DNA from: an uncultured Alphaproteobacteria bacterium
Lineage (GTDB): Bacteria > Pseudomonadota > Alphaproteobacteria > Methylaequorales > Methylaequoraceae
DNA length: 64,000 nucleotides
Direction: 5' to 3'
Assembly (NCBI GenBank): GCA_902613995.1
Contig: CACMJG010000002.1
Span: 1-64,000, forward strand
Shown here: in pieces, positions 9,796 through 19,784 of the stretch
Layout: each line of letters begins with the position of its first letter
Numbering within the stretch: position 1 is the first letter of the stretch
Position numbers and translations under genes: made by a program
The notes under the pieces: model-generated
Told to the model about the DNA's origin: nothing
What the model saw: the letters and a program-made list of their open reading frames with translations, nothing else
Databases searched by the model: none

Positions 9796-11687
9796 TATTT
9801 CCTTGATAAACTATTTATAAACGAAAGTGAACCGCCCGAAGCAAGAAAAAATACACCAATCCATATCCAAATGGTGAATGGATTAAACCAAATCCTTGTA
9901 GTCCACTTGGTTTTGTCTTCGTGAACATCTCCTATTGCGATGTATAGATCTCCAAAAATACTTGAATGTATAGCCGCTTCTGTTGTGACTTGTTTACCTG
10001 CATTATAGAACCTTTTCTCTGGTCTAAGAATCTTAATTTGTTCACCTTGTTTTTTAATTGAAAAAACACCCATCTGACTGATGTAGTTTGGTCCTTCTAT
10101 TTTTTTAACACCAAGAAATTCTACATCAAAGTTTTTAATTTTTAATGATTGGCCTACTTCTTGGAATTGAATTTTTTCTTGTTTAAGAATACTACTTCCT
10201 GTAGCTCCAATAATTAACAAACCAATTCCAATATGTGCTGTAATTTGAGCAAAGATTTTTTTTGGAACTCTTATTTTTTTATTTATGAACTGTAAGACTT
10301 CAAATAAAGAACTGAAAACTATCCAACATCCTAATGCTATAAATATAATAGATAAAATGGGGGTTTTATAATTTAGATACCACACTAAGAGTGAAATTAT
10401 AAAAAAACACAAGATAAGAATTTTTATTCTATTTAGTAAGACAATAAGATCATCTTTCCCCCATTTAGTATATGGACCAATAATCATACCTGCAATAAAT
10501 GGAAACATTACAGGCATTAGTATTGAGTTAAAAAAAGGTGCTCCAACTGAAATTTTTGAGTTAAACAAAACACTAGCAAATAATGGATAAATTGTTCCTA
10601 CTAAAATTGTAAAAGTTAAAGAAAGCATGAAAATATTATTCAAAGAAATCATTCCTTCTCTTGAAATCAAGGTGATATCTACGCGCCTCAATTGTATATT
10701 TTTGTTAATGTATTTAAAAATACCAAAAAAGCTTATAGAAGCTAAAAGAAGAAGAATGTAGACTCCTCTTGTTGGATCATTGGCAAATGCATGGACAGAA
10801 ACCAAAACGCCAGATCGGACTAAAAATGTCCCGAGCAGACTCAGTATAAATGTTAGAATTGAGAGGATGATAGTCCAATTTATAAATATTTTCTTTTTGT
10901 CGGCAACTACAATTGTATGAAGAAGTGCGGAGGCGGTTAGCCAGGGTAGCAGAGAGGCATTCTCAACAGGGTCCCAGAACCAAAATCCCCCCCATCCTAA
11001 TTCATAATATGCCCACCAACTACCAAGACCTATTCCGCATGTCAAGAAGATCCAGGATATAAAAACCCACGGCTTAAGAATTTTTATAAAGTAGTTTTTT
11101 ACTCCATCCGATAAAGCAGCTACTGATATGGAGTAAATTATTGAAAAACCAACATAACCAAGATATAGGAAAGGTGGATGAATAGCTAGCCCTGGATCTT
11201 GTAAAAGTGGATTTAAGTCACCTCCTTCAATTGGATATGGAAAAGATTTTTCAAATGGATTGGATGTAAAAATTATAAAAGATACCACTAGAAAGCATAA
11301 ACTATTTTGAATTTTGAGAACATTATTTTTAAATTCTTTAGTGGCTGAACTATTTTTGGAAAATAAAAAACCAAAAAAAGTCATTACTAATAACCATAAA
11401 AGTATTGATCCTTCGTGATTACCCCAGACGCCAGTAAATTTATAAATTGTTGGAAGTTGGCTGTTTGAGTTCTGAGCAACAACATTTAAAGAAAAATCAG
11501 AAATTAAAAAAGAGTAGGTTAAAGAAATGAAGGAACTTAAAGTGAAAAAAAAAATTAAGTTAGTTATTTTTAGATGGTTCAAAACAAAAAGTCTTGAATT
11601 TATATGTGAATAAATCAGTTGTGCAAAACTAAAACTCGAAATGACAAGAGTTAAGGTCAAAAATACAAAGCCAATTTCAGAAATCAT
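9795..11687 (-). CDS. ccmF: haem lyase CcmF
   Basis: CcmF is the polytopic membrane subunit that ligates haem to apocytochrome c. The 630-residue protein is full length and shows the tryptophan-rich WWD domain (GWGGFWFWDPVENAS around residues 230-245), with conserved histidines in the neighbouring membrane segments. It overlaps ccmE by 4 bp (ATGA) and ccmG by one base. Confidence 0.97.
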   Translation of the reverse strand: MISEIGFVFLTLTLVISSFSFAQLIYSHINSRLFVLNHLKITNLIFFFTLSSFISLTYSFLISDFSLNVVAQNSNSQLPTIYKFTGVWGNHEGSILLWLLVMTFFGFLFSKNSSATKEFKNNVLKIQNSLCFLVVSFIIFTSNPFEKSFPYPIEGGDLNPLLQDPGLAIHPPFLYLGYVGFSIIYSISVAALSDGVKNYFIKILKPWVFISWIFLTCGIGLGSWWAYYELGWGGFWFWDPVENASLLPWLTASALLHTIVVADKKKIFINWTIILSILTFILSLLGTFLVRSGVLVSVHAFANDPTRGVYILLLLASISFFGIFKYINKNIQLRRVDITLISREGMISLNNIFMLSLTFTILVGTIYPLFASVLFNSKISVGAPFFNSILMPVMFPFIAGMIIGPYTKWGKDDLIVLLNRIKILILCFFIISLLVWYLNYKTPILSIIFIALGCWIVFSSLFEVLQFINKKIRVPKKIFAQITAHIGIGLLIIGATGSSILKQEKIQFQEVGQSLKIKNFDVEFLGVKKIEGPNYISQMGVFSIKKQGEQIKILRPEKRFYNAGKQVTTEAAIHSSIFGDLYIAIGDVHEDKTKWTTRIWFNPFTIWIWIGVFFLASGGSLSFINSLSRK

Positions 11688-12133
11688 ATTTTATTATCCT
11701 TTATTGATTTGATATCTTTTATTTCAGGTGGCATATAATTTTCATCGTGTTTTGCCAAAACTGTTCTCGCTTCAAACTTACCAACATTTTTCAAAAAGCC
11801 CTCAACAACAACACCTTGTCCTTCTTTAAACAAATCAGGGAGTATTCCGATATACGAAATAACTAATTCATTTTCAAAATCTGTTATGACAAAAGATATT
11901 TCTTCAAGTTGTCTTCCTTCAATTGTTTTAATTTTTTTGACTAAACTTTCGTCTTTAACCATGCCACCTACTCTTATCATTTGTGTTGTTTCTATTTGTT
12001 TTTCAAAAACTTCGGTTGGTGAGTAAAAAAAAATTAAGTTTTCTCTCAAATTGAAAAGCAAAATCGCACATCCAAAAGTAAAGAACACCATAAAAATTGA
12101 AATAGTAATAAGTCTTTTATTTTTTTTCTTCAT
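11684..12133 (-). CDS. ccmE: haem chaperone CcmE
   Basis: CcmE takes haem from CcmC and carries it to CcmF in the periplasm. The 149-residue protein has an N-terminal anchor helix (about 9-28), an OB-fold core with VRVGG-like strand IRVGGMV, and the covalent haem histidine in the motif HDENYMPPE (His129, Tyr133). It sits between ccmD and ccmF; its start overlaps the end of ccmD by 17 bp. Confidence 0.96.
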   Translation of the reverse strand: MKKKNKRLITISIFMVFFTFGCAILLFNLRENLIFFYSPTEVFEKQIETTQMIRVGGMVKDESLVKKIKTIEGRQLEEISFVITDFENELVISYIGILPDLFKEGQGVVVEGFLKNVGKFEARTVLAKHDENYMPPEIKDIKSIKDNKI

Positions 12134-12287
12134 TTTTAATCAAATTAACAAACTCTTTCTCTAGTTTTTTTGTTTTTGTATTGCTTAAAATGAATATCAG
12201 GAAAATAATGAAAAAAACAATCAAATATGATGAAAGTACATATGAAAAATGATCACCTGAATTTATAAAATTTAGAAAATAATTCAT
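12117..12287 (-). CDS. ccmD: haem exporter small subunit CcmD
   Basis: This 56-residue protein was read directly between ccmC and ccmE. Its start is MNYFLNFINSGDHFSYVLSS, followed by a single membrane helix (about 21-35) and a basic tail with KKLEKEF. The small size, one helix and position between ccmC and ccmE are those of CcmD, which is needed to release haem-loaded CcmE from CcmABC. The start shares a TAATG junction with the ccmC stop, and the end overlaps ccmE by 17 bp. Confidence 0.9.
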   Translation of the reverse strand: MNYFLNFINSGDHFSYVLSSYLIVFFIIFLIFILSNTKTKKLEKEFVNLIKNEEKK

Positions 12288-13006
12288 TACACCATCCTAT
12301 TAAATCTTATAACTTCAATTTTTCGTTGTATTATTTCACCTCTGACTCTTACTAATAAAATTGAAATAAAGAAAAAGAAAAAGGAAAAAGTCATTATAAA
12401 TAATGGTAATAACATTGATGGATCTATTGAAGGAGAAGAAAACTTTGAGATGCTGGCCGGTTGATGAAGCGTGCTCCACCAATCTACAGACCATTTAATA
12501 ATCGGAAGATTAATGATACCTATTATTGCTAAGATTGAGGAGTATCTGTCAGCCTTGGATTTATCCTCGTAAGCATTATTTATAATTATAAGTCCTAAAT
12601 AGATAACAAGTAAAACTAATTCAGATGTAAGTCTTGCATCCCAAACCCACCATGTGCCCCAAGTTGGTTTTCCCCAAATTGAACCTGACAAAAGTGTGGC
12701 AAGAGTGAAGCAAGCTCCTATAGGTGCACATGATCTTGAAATTAAATCTGCAAGTGTATGCTTAAATACAATCGAAAAAATGCTGCATAAAGCTATGATT
12801 GAATATATCATTAATGAAAACCAAGCACAAGGAACATGTATGTACATAATTCTAACAGTCTCTCCTTGAAGATAATCTGGAGGACTACCAAAAAAACAAA
12901 AAAATAAGCCGACCAAAAGCAAAATAATTGCAATGTTCAATGTTATTGGTTCAATTTTTTCGATTAATCTTTGAAACCTCAAAGGGTTCGCTAAATTGAA
13001 AATCAC
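12287..13006 (-). CDS. ccmC: haem exporter / WWD protein CcmC
   Basis: CcmC presents haem to CcmE. The 239-residue protein has six membrane helices and the WWD domain (TWGTWWVWDARLTSE near residues 111-125). The start is a GTG at 13006 that overlaps the ccmB stop in a GTGA junction; no better ATG lies nearby. CcmD follows with a one-base overlap. Confidence 0.95.
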   Translation of the reverse strand: MIFNLANPLRFQRLIEKIEPITLNIAIILLLVGLFFCFFGSPPDYLQGETVRIMYIHVPCAWFSLMIYSIIALCSIFSIVFKHTLADLISRSCAPIGACFTLATLLSGSIWGKPTWGTWWVWDARLTSELVLLVIYLGLIIINNAYEDKSKADRYSSILAIIGIINLPIIKWSVDWWSTLHQPASISKFSSPSIDPSMLLPLFIMTFSFFFFFISILLVRVRGEIIQRKIEVIRFNRMV

Positions 13007-13683
13007 TTATTTATCTCCCTCATAATTAATTTTCCAGCCAATAGGCATACTGGTAATGTAATAAAAAAAATCCCAATTAAAATTAAAAATTGATTTTCAT
13101 TTAAATTATAGCTCTCAAATAAAGTTCCAGTAGAGGTTGTAAATATAATCATAGGTACGAAAAACGGTAAAATAATTACAAATTGAATAATCTTATTCCT
13201 TTTAAGTTGAACTGAAAACAACGAGGATAGTATTGAAATTAAAGTTAAACTAGGTGTTGCAAGAAATAAGTTTATTAAGAGACTTATTAATTCATGTAAT
13301 GTGATTTGAAAAAATACAAAGACTAATGGCACTAAAAAAAGCATTGGAATCATGATCATAACCCACATTGCTATACTTTTAGAAACTATAATGCTCTCTT
13401 CACTAAAACCCAGAAACTGAAGTTCTTTTAAACTACCGTCTTTAAAATCGTCATTAAGAAAGTTTTCTGAGACAAGCATGATTGAAAAAATTAAAACAAT
13501 CCAGACGATAGATTTGTAAAAAATTTTTACATAAGAAATATCATTTACTGAAAAGACAAATATTAAAGATGCTATTACAAAAAAAGTTGAAAAAGAGTAA
13601 ATAATAGAAAAATTTTTTAGCATAATTCTAATTTCTCTTTTTACTAACTTAAAAAAATCAAGTTTCACTTTATTTTTTCCCAT
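13003..13683 (-). CDS. ccmB: haem ABC exporter permease CcmB
   Basis: The 226-residue protein has six predicted membrane helices and a length normal for CcmB, the permease of the CcmAB complex that drives haem-CcmE release. Motifs are weak, but the location between ccmA and ccmC, with overlaps of 19 bp and 4 bp, settles the call. The segment NDDFKDGSLKELQFLG near residue 75 fits the CcmB cytoplasmic loop. Confidence 0.93.
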   Translation of the reverse strand: MGKNKVKLDFFKLVKREIRIMLKNFSIIYSFSTFFVIASLIFVFSVNDISYVKIFYKSIVWIVLIFSIMLVSENFLNDDFKDGSLKELQFLGFSEESIIVSKSIAMWVMIMIPMLFLVPLVFVFFQITLHELISLLINLFLATPSLTLISILSSLFSVQLKRNKIIQFVIILPFFVPMIIFTTSTGTLFESYNLNENQFLILIGIFFITLPVCLLAGKLIMREINK

Positions 13684-14336
13684 GAATCAAAATTGGTTAT
13701 TTTGTTGCTAATCTTTAATTTTGGACTTTTTATAAATATTCTTTTTGATCCTTCGATATTCAAATTAATGTGACTCGCTAGTAGAACCGATCCTCCATTT
13801 GCTTTATGATTACAAATCATTTTTTTTGTTTTATTAATAGAATTTATATCTAGGCCATTAAAAGGTTCATCTAAGATCCATAAGTTGCATTTGGAAAGAA
13901 GAAGCTTGGTTAATGATACTTTTTTTCTTTGTCCCTGAGACAAATTCCCAATCAAATTATTTTTTAAATTGTTTAATTTAAAAAATTTTAAAGAATTCAA
14001 AACCTTTTCTTTTCGGATTTTAATATCGATAAGCTCTAGCCAATTAAACAAGTTTTCTTCAACAGTAAGATAATCTTTCAGCGAATCTTTGTGAGGGAGA
14101 TATGTAAAAAAATCTTTTTTTTTTTGGTCTATTTCATTTATCGGAATTTCATTAATTTTAATAACACCTTTTTCAGGCTTAAGTATTCCTACAGATAGAT
14201 CAAAAAGGCTGCTTTTCCCAACCCCATTTTCTCCAATCAAAATGATTATTTGTGATTTTGCTAATTTTAAATTAAAGTTATGAAAGATTAATCTTTTATT
14301 TCTACGAAAATAAACCGATATAATTTCTAAAACCAT
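13665..14336 (-). CDS. ccmA: haem exporter ATPase CcmA
   Basis: This ABC ATPase (223 residues) has Walker A GENGVGKSS at 35-43, the signature LSQGQRKK and Walker B WILDEPFNGLD. It is the first gene of the ccm operon, so the promoter must lie in the 35 bp between it and the divergent acnA. CcmA powers the CcmABCD module. Confidence 0.95.
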   Translation of the reverse strand: MVLEIISVYFRRNKRLIFHNFNLKLAKSQIIILIGENGVGKSSLFDLSVGILKPEKGVIKINEIPINEIDQKKKDFFTYLPHKDSLKDYLTVEENLFNWLELIDIKIRKEKVLNSLKFFKLNNLKNNLIGNLSQGQRKKVSLTKLLLSKCNLWILDEPFNGLDINSINKTKKMICNHKANGGSVLLASHINLNIEGSKRIFIKSPKLKISNKITNFDSWEKIK

Positions 14337-14371
14337 GACAATAAACCTTAATTAAAAAACCTAGAAGATTT

Positions 14372-16975
14372 ATGAAAATAACAACAACAAATTTTACAGA
14401 CAACCTAAAAGTTGAAAAAAGTTCTTATAATTTTGTAAGTTTAAAAAAGGCTGAAAAAAAACTCAATTTTATTTTAGAAAAGTTGCCATTTTCTTACAAA
14501 ATTCTTTTGGAAAATTTGATCAGAAACATTGATAACACAGGAGTCAAAAGAGCAGATCTAGAAAACTTAATTAAAAGGAAAGCAGGCAGGGAAATTTTAT
14601 TTTCTCCCACCAGGGTATTAATGCAAGATTATACTGGTGTTCCAGCTATTGCCGATTTAGCTGCGATGAGAGATAAAGTGAAAAGTTTGGGAAAAGATCC
14701 TGATAAAATAAATCCAGTCATACCTGTTAGTCTGGTCATAGATCATTCAATAAATGTAGATAGTTATTCAAGAAAAGATTCATTAAATTTTAATGTTAGA
14801 AAAGAATACGAGAGGAATACTGAAAGATATAAATTACTAAAATGGGCTCAAGGTTCTTTGAAAAACTTTTTGCTGTTTCCACCTGGATCAGGTATTTGTC
14901 ATCAAATCAATATAGAGTATTTAGCTCAGATTGTTCAAAAGAAAAAAAAATTTTTATTTTTGGACTCTGTTGTCGGAACTGACAGTCATACTACCATGGT
15001 CAATGCTTTATCAGTTTTAGGTTGGGGCGTAGGGGGGATTGAAGCGGAGGCTGTTATGTTGGGTCAACCAATTTCTATGCAACTTCCAAAAGTTGTAGGC
15101 GTTAGACTTGAAGGTAAATTAAAGGATGGCTTAACTGCGACAGATTTAGTTTTAAATATTACTGAAAAATTAAGAAATCATAATGTTGTTGGAAAGTTCG
15201 TTGAGTTTTATGGTAAAGGTTTAAGTTCTTTGAGTTTGTCGGAAAGGTCTACGATTTCCAATATGGCTCCCGAATATGGAGCTACTTGCGGAATTTTTCC
15301 AGTTGATAAAGAGACTCTTAATTATTTGCATATTACAGGAAGAACATCGCAACAAATCAAAATTGTAGAGGAATATTCTAAAGCACAAAAAATTTGGCAT
15401 TATGGATCAGAAATGATTGATTATGACGAAAACATAGAAATAAATATGAACTCCATCCAACCATGCATATCAGGACCAAAAAGACCACAAGACAAAATCA
15501 ATTTATTACATGTCCCAAAAAAATTTTCAGAACATCTAGAAAATGACAAAAAGAGCTACACCCAGGATTTAGATAAACTTACTCATGGGAAAATTTGTAT
15601 TGCAGCTATAACTAGTTGTACAAATACTTCAAATCCATCTGTCTTAGTGATGGCAGGCCTAATTGCTAAGAAAGCTGTCCAACTTGGACTCAAAACTCCT
15701 TGGTGGGTTAAAACTTCTTTTGCACCAGGAAGCAAAGTAGTAGATAAATACCTTTCGGAATCAGATTTGATGAAATATTTAGATAAAATTGGATTTAACA
15801 TTATTGGATATGGTTGTACTACTTGCATTGGAAATTCAGGACCATTAGATGATAAAGTAAGAAAAGAAATTATTAAGAACGATCTAAATGTATGCAGTAT
15901 AATATCTGGTAACAGAAATTTTGAAGGAAGAATAAACCCCTATGTAAAATCAAACTTTCTCGCTTCTCCCCCACTTGTTGTAATTTATGCTCTTGCAGGA
16001 AGGATTGATATTGACATTAATAAAGATCCAATTTGTGTATCAAAAGGAAAGAAAATTTTTTTTAAGGACCTTTGGCCTTCAAAGGTTGAAGCTGACAAAA
16101 TTCTCAAAAAACATGTCAAAAGAAATTTTTATAGAAAGAATTATTCTAATATTTTTCAGGGAGACAAACAGTGGGAAAAATTAAATGTTAAAAAATCTTC
16201 TACTTACGATTGGTCTTTGACTTCAACTTACATTAAAAAACCACCATTTTTAGATCTTGAGAAAAATGATCTTTTGAAGGAAATCAAAGCTCGACCTTTG
16301 TTGATTCTTGGTGATTCAATTACAACAGACCATATATCTCCAGCAGGAGTTATTAAAGAGGATAGTTCGGCTGGGAAATATTTGAGAGATAGACAAATAA
16401 AGGTTGATGATTTTAATTCTTACGGTGCCAGAAGGGGAAATCACGAGGTTATGACCAGAGGAACCTTTGCTAATATTAGAATAAAAAATAAAATGGTTTC
16501 TAAATTTGGAGGTTACACAAAGTATTATAATAGTGATAGAGAAAATGAAATATATGAAGTAGCAAAAAAATATCAGGAAGAAGATATCCCTTTAGTTGTT
16601 TTAGCCGGTAAAGAATATGGCACAGGCTCATCTCGAGATTGGGCCGCCAAAGGAACAAAGTTACTTGGTGTTAAAGTTGTGATCGCAGAGAGTTTTGAAA
16701 GAATTCACAGATCAAATCTCGTTGGTATGGGAGTTTTACCACTACAAATTAATAGTAATCATCTAAAAAAAAATCAATTTCACGGTAAGGAAATTTTTAA
16801 CATTGGAAAACTCAGAGACTATCTCCAAAAACCTAATGTAGAAAAAAAATTAGAGGTGAAAAAGCATAATGGGGAAAAATTCTATTTGGATGTTATTTCG
16901 AGAATTGATACAGAAAAAGAAATCAGATATTTTGAAAGTAACGGAATTCTTCCATATGTGTTAAACAATATTTAA
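14372..16975 (+). CDS. acnA: aconitate hydratase (AcnA/IRP type)
   Basis: Aconitase isomerises citrate to isocitrate in the TCA cycle. The 867-residue length and domain order are those of AcnA. The 4Fe-4S ligands lie in TSCTNTSNP (first Cys) and YGCTTCIGNSG (second and third). The C-terminal swivel domain shows GDSITTDHISPAG and KEYGTGSSRDWAAKG. It is divergent from the ccm operon and is followed after 19 bp by the helicase gene. Confidence 0.97.
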   Translation: MKITTTNFTDNLKVEKSSYNFVSLKKAEKKLNFILEKLPFSYKILLENLIRNIDNTGVKRADLENLIKRKAGREILFSPTRVLMQDYTGVPAIADLAAMRDKVKSLGKDPDKINPVIPVSLVIDHSINVDSYSRKDSLNFNVRKEYERNTERYKLLKWAQGSLKNFLLFPPGSGICHQINIEYLAQIVQKKKKFLFLDSVVGTDSHTTMVNALSVLGWGVGGIEAEAVMLGQPISMQLPKVVGVRLEGKLKDGLTATDLVLNITEKLRNHNVVGKFVEFYGKGLSSLSLSERSTISNMAPEYGATCGIFPVDKETLNYLHITGRTSQQIKIVEEYSKAQKIWHYGSEMIDYDENIEINMNSIQPCISGPKRPQDKINLLHVPKKFSEHLENDKKSYTQDLDKLTHGKICIAAITSCTNTSNPSVLVMAGLIAKKAVQLGLKTPWWVKTSFAPGSKVVDKYLSESDLMKYLDKIGFNIIGYGCTTCIGNSGPLDDKVRKEIIKNDLNVCSIISGNRNFEGRINPYVKSNFLASPPLVVIYALAGRIDIDINKDPICVSKGKKIFFKDLWPSKVEADKILKKHVKRNFYRKNYSNIFQGDKQWEKLNVKKSSTYDWSLTSTYIKKPPFLDLEKNDLLKEIKARPLLILGDSITTDHISPAGVIKEDSSAGKYLRDRQIKVDDFNSYGARRGNHEVMTRGTFANIRIKNKMVSKFGGYTKYYNSDRENEIYEVAKKYQEEDIPLVVLAGKEYGTGSSRDWAAKGTKLLGVKVVIAESFERIHRSNLVGMGVLPLQINSNHLKKNQFHGKEIFNIGKLRDYLQKPNVEKKLEVKKHNGEKFYLDVISRIDTEKEIRYFESNGILPYVLNNI

Positions 16976-16994
16976 ACTTAGATTAAAGCTAAAG

Positions 16995-19328
16995 ATGAAA
17001 AAAAAAATTTCAGCTTTTTTAGGTCCAACTAATACTGGTAAAACCTATGCTGCAATTCAAAGTTTGCTTAAATATAAAACTGGTGTAATAGGATTTCCAT
17101 TAAGACTTTTGGCAAGAGAAAATTTTGAGCTTGCAAAGAAATTTTTACCAGAAAGTAAAATAGCATTAATAACCGGTGAAGAAAAAATAATTCCAAAAAA
17201 TGCAAAGTACTTTTTTTGCACTGTAGAATCAATTCCAGAAAACTTACAATTTGACTTCGTTGCTATAGACGAAGTGCAATTGGCTTCAGATTATGAAAGA
17301 GGATATATTTTCACCAAACGAATCTTAAATAACAGAGGTCTCAAAGAAACATTGTTTTTAGGCTCTAGAAGTATAGAAAAAATTTTATTAGAAATATATC
17401 CAGATATTCAAATTAATAAAAAACCACGTATGTCGAAACTATGTTACATCGGCTACAAAAATCTCACTAGACTTCCAAAAAGATCAGCAGTGATTGCGTT
17501 TTCTCAAATTGATGTATATGAAATAGCAAATAAGATTAAACAATCGCACGGTGGAGTCTCAGTTGTCTTGGGTGCATTGTCACCAGATGTAAGAAATGCA
17601 CAAGTAAAATTATTCGAGGATGGTAAAGTTGACTATATTGTAGCAACTGACGCTATTGGGATGGGCTTAAACCTAAACATAAAAAACATTTTTTTTTCCG
17701 GCATTAAAAAATTTGATGGGTTAAATGGTAGATATTTAACAAATGATGAAATTGCACAAATCGCTGGCAGAGCAGGAAGACATTTTAATGACGGATACTT
17801 TGGGACAACATGTGATTTAAAGAGTCTAAGAAATGATGTTATAAATTTTGTAGAAAATTATGAATTTACTGAAATTAAAAAAATTTACTGGAGAAATAAT
17901 AAATTAAATTTTAGTTCGCCATCAAATTTATTAAAATCATTATCAGTTAGACCAAACAAAAAATACTTTAGACTTAAAAATGACGGGAATGATCATAGAT
18001 ATGTAAAAATATTTCTTGAAGAAAATGAGTTCAAAAAAAAAATAACAAACTCAATCCATTTAAAACAACTATGGGAAATATGCAGTGTACCTGATTACTC
18101 TAAAAATTTAGATGAATATCATACAAGATTTTTAAAGAAAATATTTTTTTACCTTGTTGGTCAAAACAAATGTATTCCTGATGAATGGGTAAAGCAAAAC
18201 TTGAAAGAAATTAATCGTTTTACAAAAAAAATACCTGAGCTTAACTATAAGTTGTCGCAACTTAGAACTTGGTCCTTTATCTCTTTTAAAAAAGAATGGA
18301 TAAAAGATGGTGAAAAGTTTCAAAAGAAGGTAAAAAAACTTGAACTTCAGTTTGCATTAAAATTACATAAAGAACTAATGACAGAGTTTATTGGGGAGTA
18401 TAAAAACTTTGAATTGGAAAATTCAACTAATCTTATAAAAACAAACCATATTGTCAGATTTGAGAAAAATAAAATTTATTTTGGAAAAGAAATTATTGGA
18501 AGCAGAAACGGATTAAAATTTGATATAAATCAAAATTTTAAAAAAAGTAAAAGTATCTTTAATAATAAAATACTAAAGAAAAGTTTAACAGAATTTTCAT
18601 TAAAAATTAAAAACGATTTTTTGAATTCTAGCTTTCTTTCTTTTGAATTTAAAATTGATGGGACTATTCTTTGGAAAAATGATGTAATTGGTTGTTTTTT
18701 GAAAGATAAATATTTGACAAAGCCAAGACTTGAGGTTTTTCTTGATAAATATTTTCTAAATTTTGAAAAAGTTATTAAATTGAAAATTTTGAATTTTTTA
18801 AATTTCTTAATTAGAAAAGAACTTCCATTTATAAATCAACTTCAAGAGATAAAAAAAAACGGTGCCTGCAGAGCAATTAACTTTAGCGTTCTTGAAAATC
18901 TGGGACATTGTGAGAGAAAAAATATCGATGATTTTTTAAAACAACTAACGTCAGAAGAATTAAAAGAATATAGGAAATTTGGTTTCAGAGTTGGAATAAA
19001 TTTTTTTTATTTTGATAGTAATAAACTTAGTCATTTAAAACAAATGCTCATAAACATTTTTTTTAAGTATGAAATGAAAAAATTTATTGACGAGCCAATT
19101 TTTTTTCTAAATTTAAAAAATAGTGTAAAAACTACTCTTAACTTTTATAAAAAATTAGGGTTTTACAAAATTAAAATTAATAAAGAACATTTTTTAGTTG
19201 ATCATCAATATTTTGAATCTCTATCAAGGAAAGTTTATTTTTTCAAAAAACAAAAATTTTCATTCTTACCAAATAACAAGTTTGAAAAAATTTTTTTTAA
19301 AAACCCTAAGAAAATTTATGACTTTTAA
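16995..19328 (+). CDS. SUV3-like superfamily 2 RNA helicase
   Basis: The N-terminus has the SUV3-specific Walker A GPTNTGKT at residues 10-17, then GVIGFPLRLLARE, the Walker B variant AIDEVQLA at about 90-97, and in the second domain ATDAIGMGLNL and QIAGRAGRH. SUV3 is the helicase of the mitochondrial degradosome; alphaproteobacteria carry the homologue, probably for RNA turnover. The rest of the 777 residues is a long lysine-rich C-terminal region without a motif I recognise. In many alphaproteobacteria an S4-domain gene sits between this helicase and fdxA; it is absent here. Confidence 0.9.
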   Translation: MKKKISAFLGPTNTGKTYAAIQSLLKYKTGVIGFPLRLLARENFELAKKFLPESKIALITGEEKIIPKNAKYFFCTVESIPENLQFDFVAIDEVQLASDYERGYIFTKRILNNRGLKETLFLGSRSIEKILLEIYPDIQINKKPRMSKLCYIGYKNLTRLPKRSAVIAFSQIDVYEIANKIKQSHGGVSVVLGALSPDVRNAQVKLFEDGKVDYIVATDAIGMGLNLNIKNIFFSGIKKFDGLNGRYLTNDEIAQIAGRAGRHFNDGYFGTTCDLKSLRNDVINFVENYEFTEIKKIYWRNNKLNFSSPSNLLKSLSVRPNKKYFRLKNDGNDHRYVKIFLEENEFKKKITNSIHLKQLWEICSVPDYSKNLDEYHTRFLKKIFFYLVGQNKCIPDEWVKQNLKEINRFTKKIPELNYKLSQLRTWSFISFKKEWIKDGEKFQKKVKKLELQFALKLHKELMTEFIGEYKNFELENSTNLIKTNHIVRFEKNKIYFGKEIIGSRNGLKFDINQNFKKSKSIFNNKILKKSLTEFSLKIKNDFLNSSFLSFEFKIDGTILWKNDVIGCFLKDKYLTKPRLEVFLDKYFLNFEKVIKLKILNFLNFLIRKELPFINQLQEIKKNGACRAINFSVLENLGHCERKNIDDFLKQLTSEELKEYRKFGFRVGINFFYFDSNKLSHLKQMLINIFFKYEMKKFIDEPIFFLNLKNSVKTTLNFYKKLGFYKIKINKEHFLVDHQYFESLSRKVYFFKKQKFSFLPNNKFEKIFFKNPKKIYDF

Positions 19329-19345
19329 AATGTCTAGTTATTAGC

Positions 19346-19376
19346 TTGAATTAGTATTTTTTCTGTTCTATATAAT
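19346..19376 (+). promoter_or_regulatory. probable fdxA promoter
   Basis: A TTGAAT (19346-19351) and a TATATAAT (19369-19376) lie 17 bp apart. The -10 box ends 5 bp before the fdxA ATG, and there is no ribosome binding site between, so the transcript may be leaderless. Confidence 0.4.
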
Positions 19377-19381
19377 AAATC

Positions 19382-19720
19382 ATGCCATATGTAGTAAAAG
19401 ACGCCTGTGTAAAATGCAAATATATGGATTGCGTTGAGGTTTGTCCTGTGGACTGTTTTTACGAAGGTGAAAACTTCCTCGTTATTCATCCAGATGAATG
19501 TATTGATTGTGGAGTTTGCGAGCCAGAGTGTCCAGTAGAGGCAATAAGTGACGATTCATGCGATGATGCGCAAAAATGGCTTGATATTAATAGAGAATAT
19601 GCTGAAAAATGGCCAAACATTAATAAGATGGGAACTCCTCCGTCCGATAGTGATGAATGGAAGGATGTTAAAGGTAAGTTCGAAAAACATTTTAGCCCCA
19701 ACCCAGGTAAAGGTTCATAA
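19382..19720 (+). CDS. fdxA: 7Fe ferredoxin (3Fe-4S/4Fe-4S)
   Basis: The 112-residue protein has the FdxA cysteine pattern: Cys9, 12, 17, 21 and 25 in the first half ([17 protein letters not shown]), and Cys40, 43, 46 and 50 in the second ([11 protein letters not shown]). This binds one 3Fe-4S and one 4Fe-4S cluster, as in Azotobacter ferredoxin I. It is a cytoplasmic electron carrier. Its place between the SUV3-like helicase and carD is a conserved alphaproteobacterial arrangement. Confidence 0.95.
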   Translation: MPYVVKDACVKCKYMDCVEVCPVDCFYEGENFLVIHPDECIDCGVCEPECPVEAISDDSCDDAQKWLDINREYAEKWPNINKMGTPPSDSDEWKDVKGKFEKHFSPNPGKGS

Positions 19721-19751
19721 CATTTATCTTTAGTTTTTATTTTATTTATTA

Positions 19752-19782
19752 TATAATTCACGCTTAATTAAAACGGAGACTT
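19752..19782 (+). promoter_or_regulatory. probable carD -10 box and ribosome binding site
   Basis: A TATAAT at 19752-19757 and a GGAG at 19775-19778 precede the TTG start of carD at 19785. The ribosome binding site is what decides for this TTG. No good -35 hexamer is seen. Confidence 0.45.
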
Positions 19783-19784
19783 AA

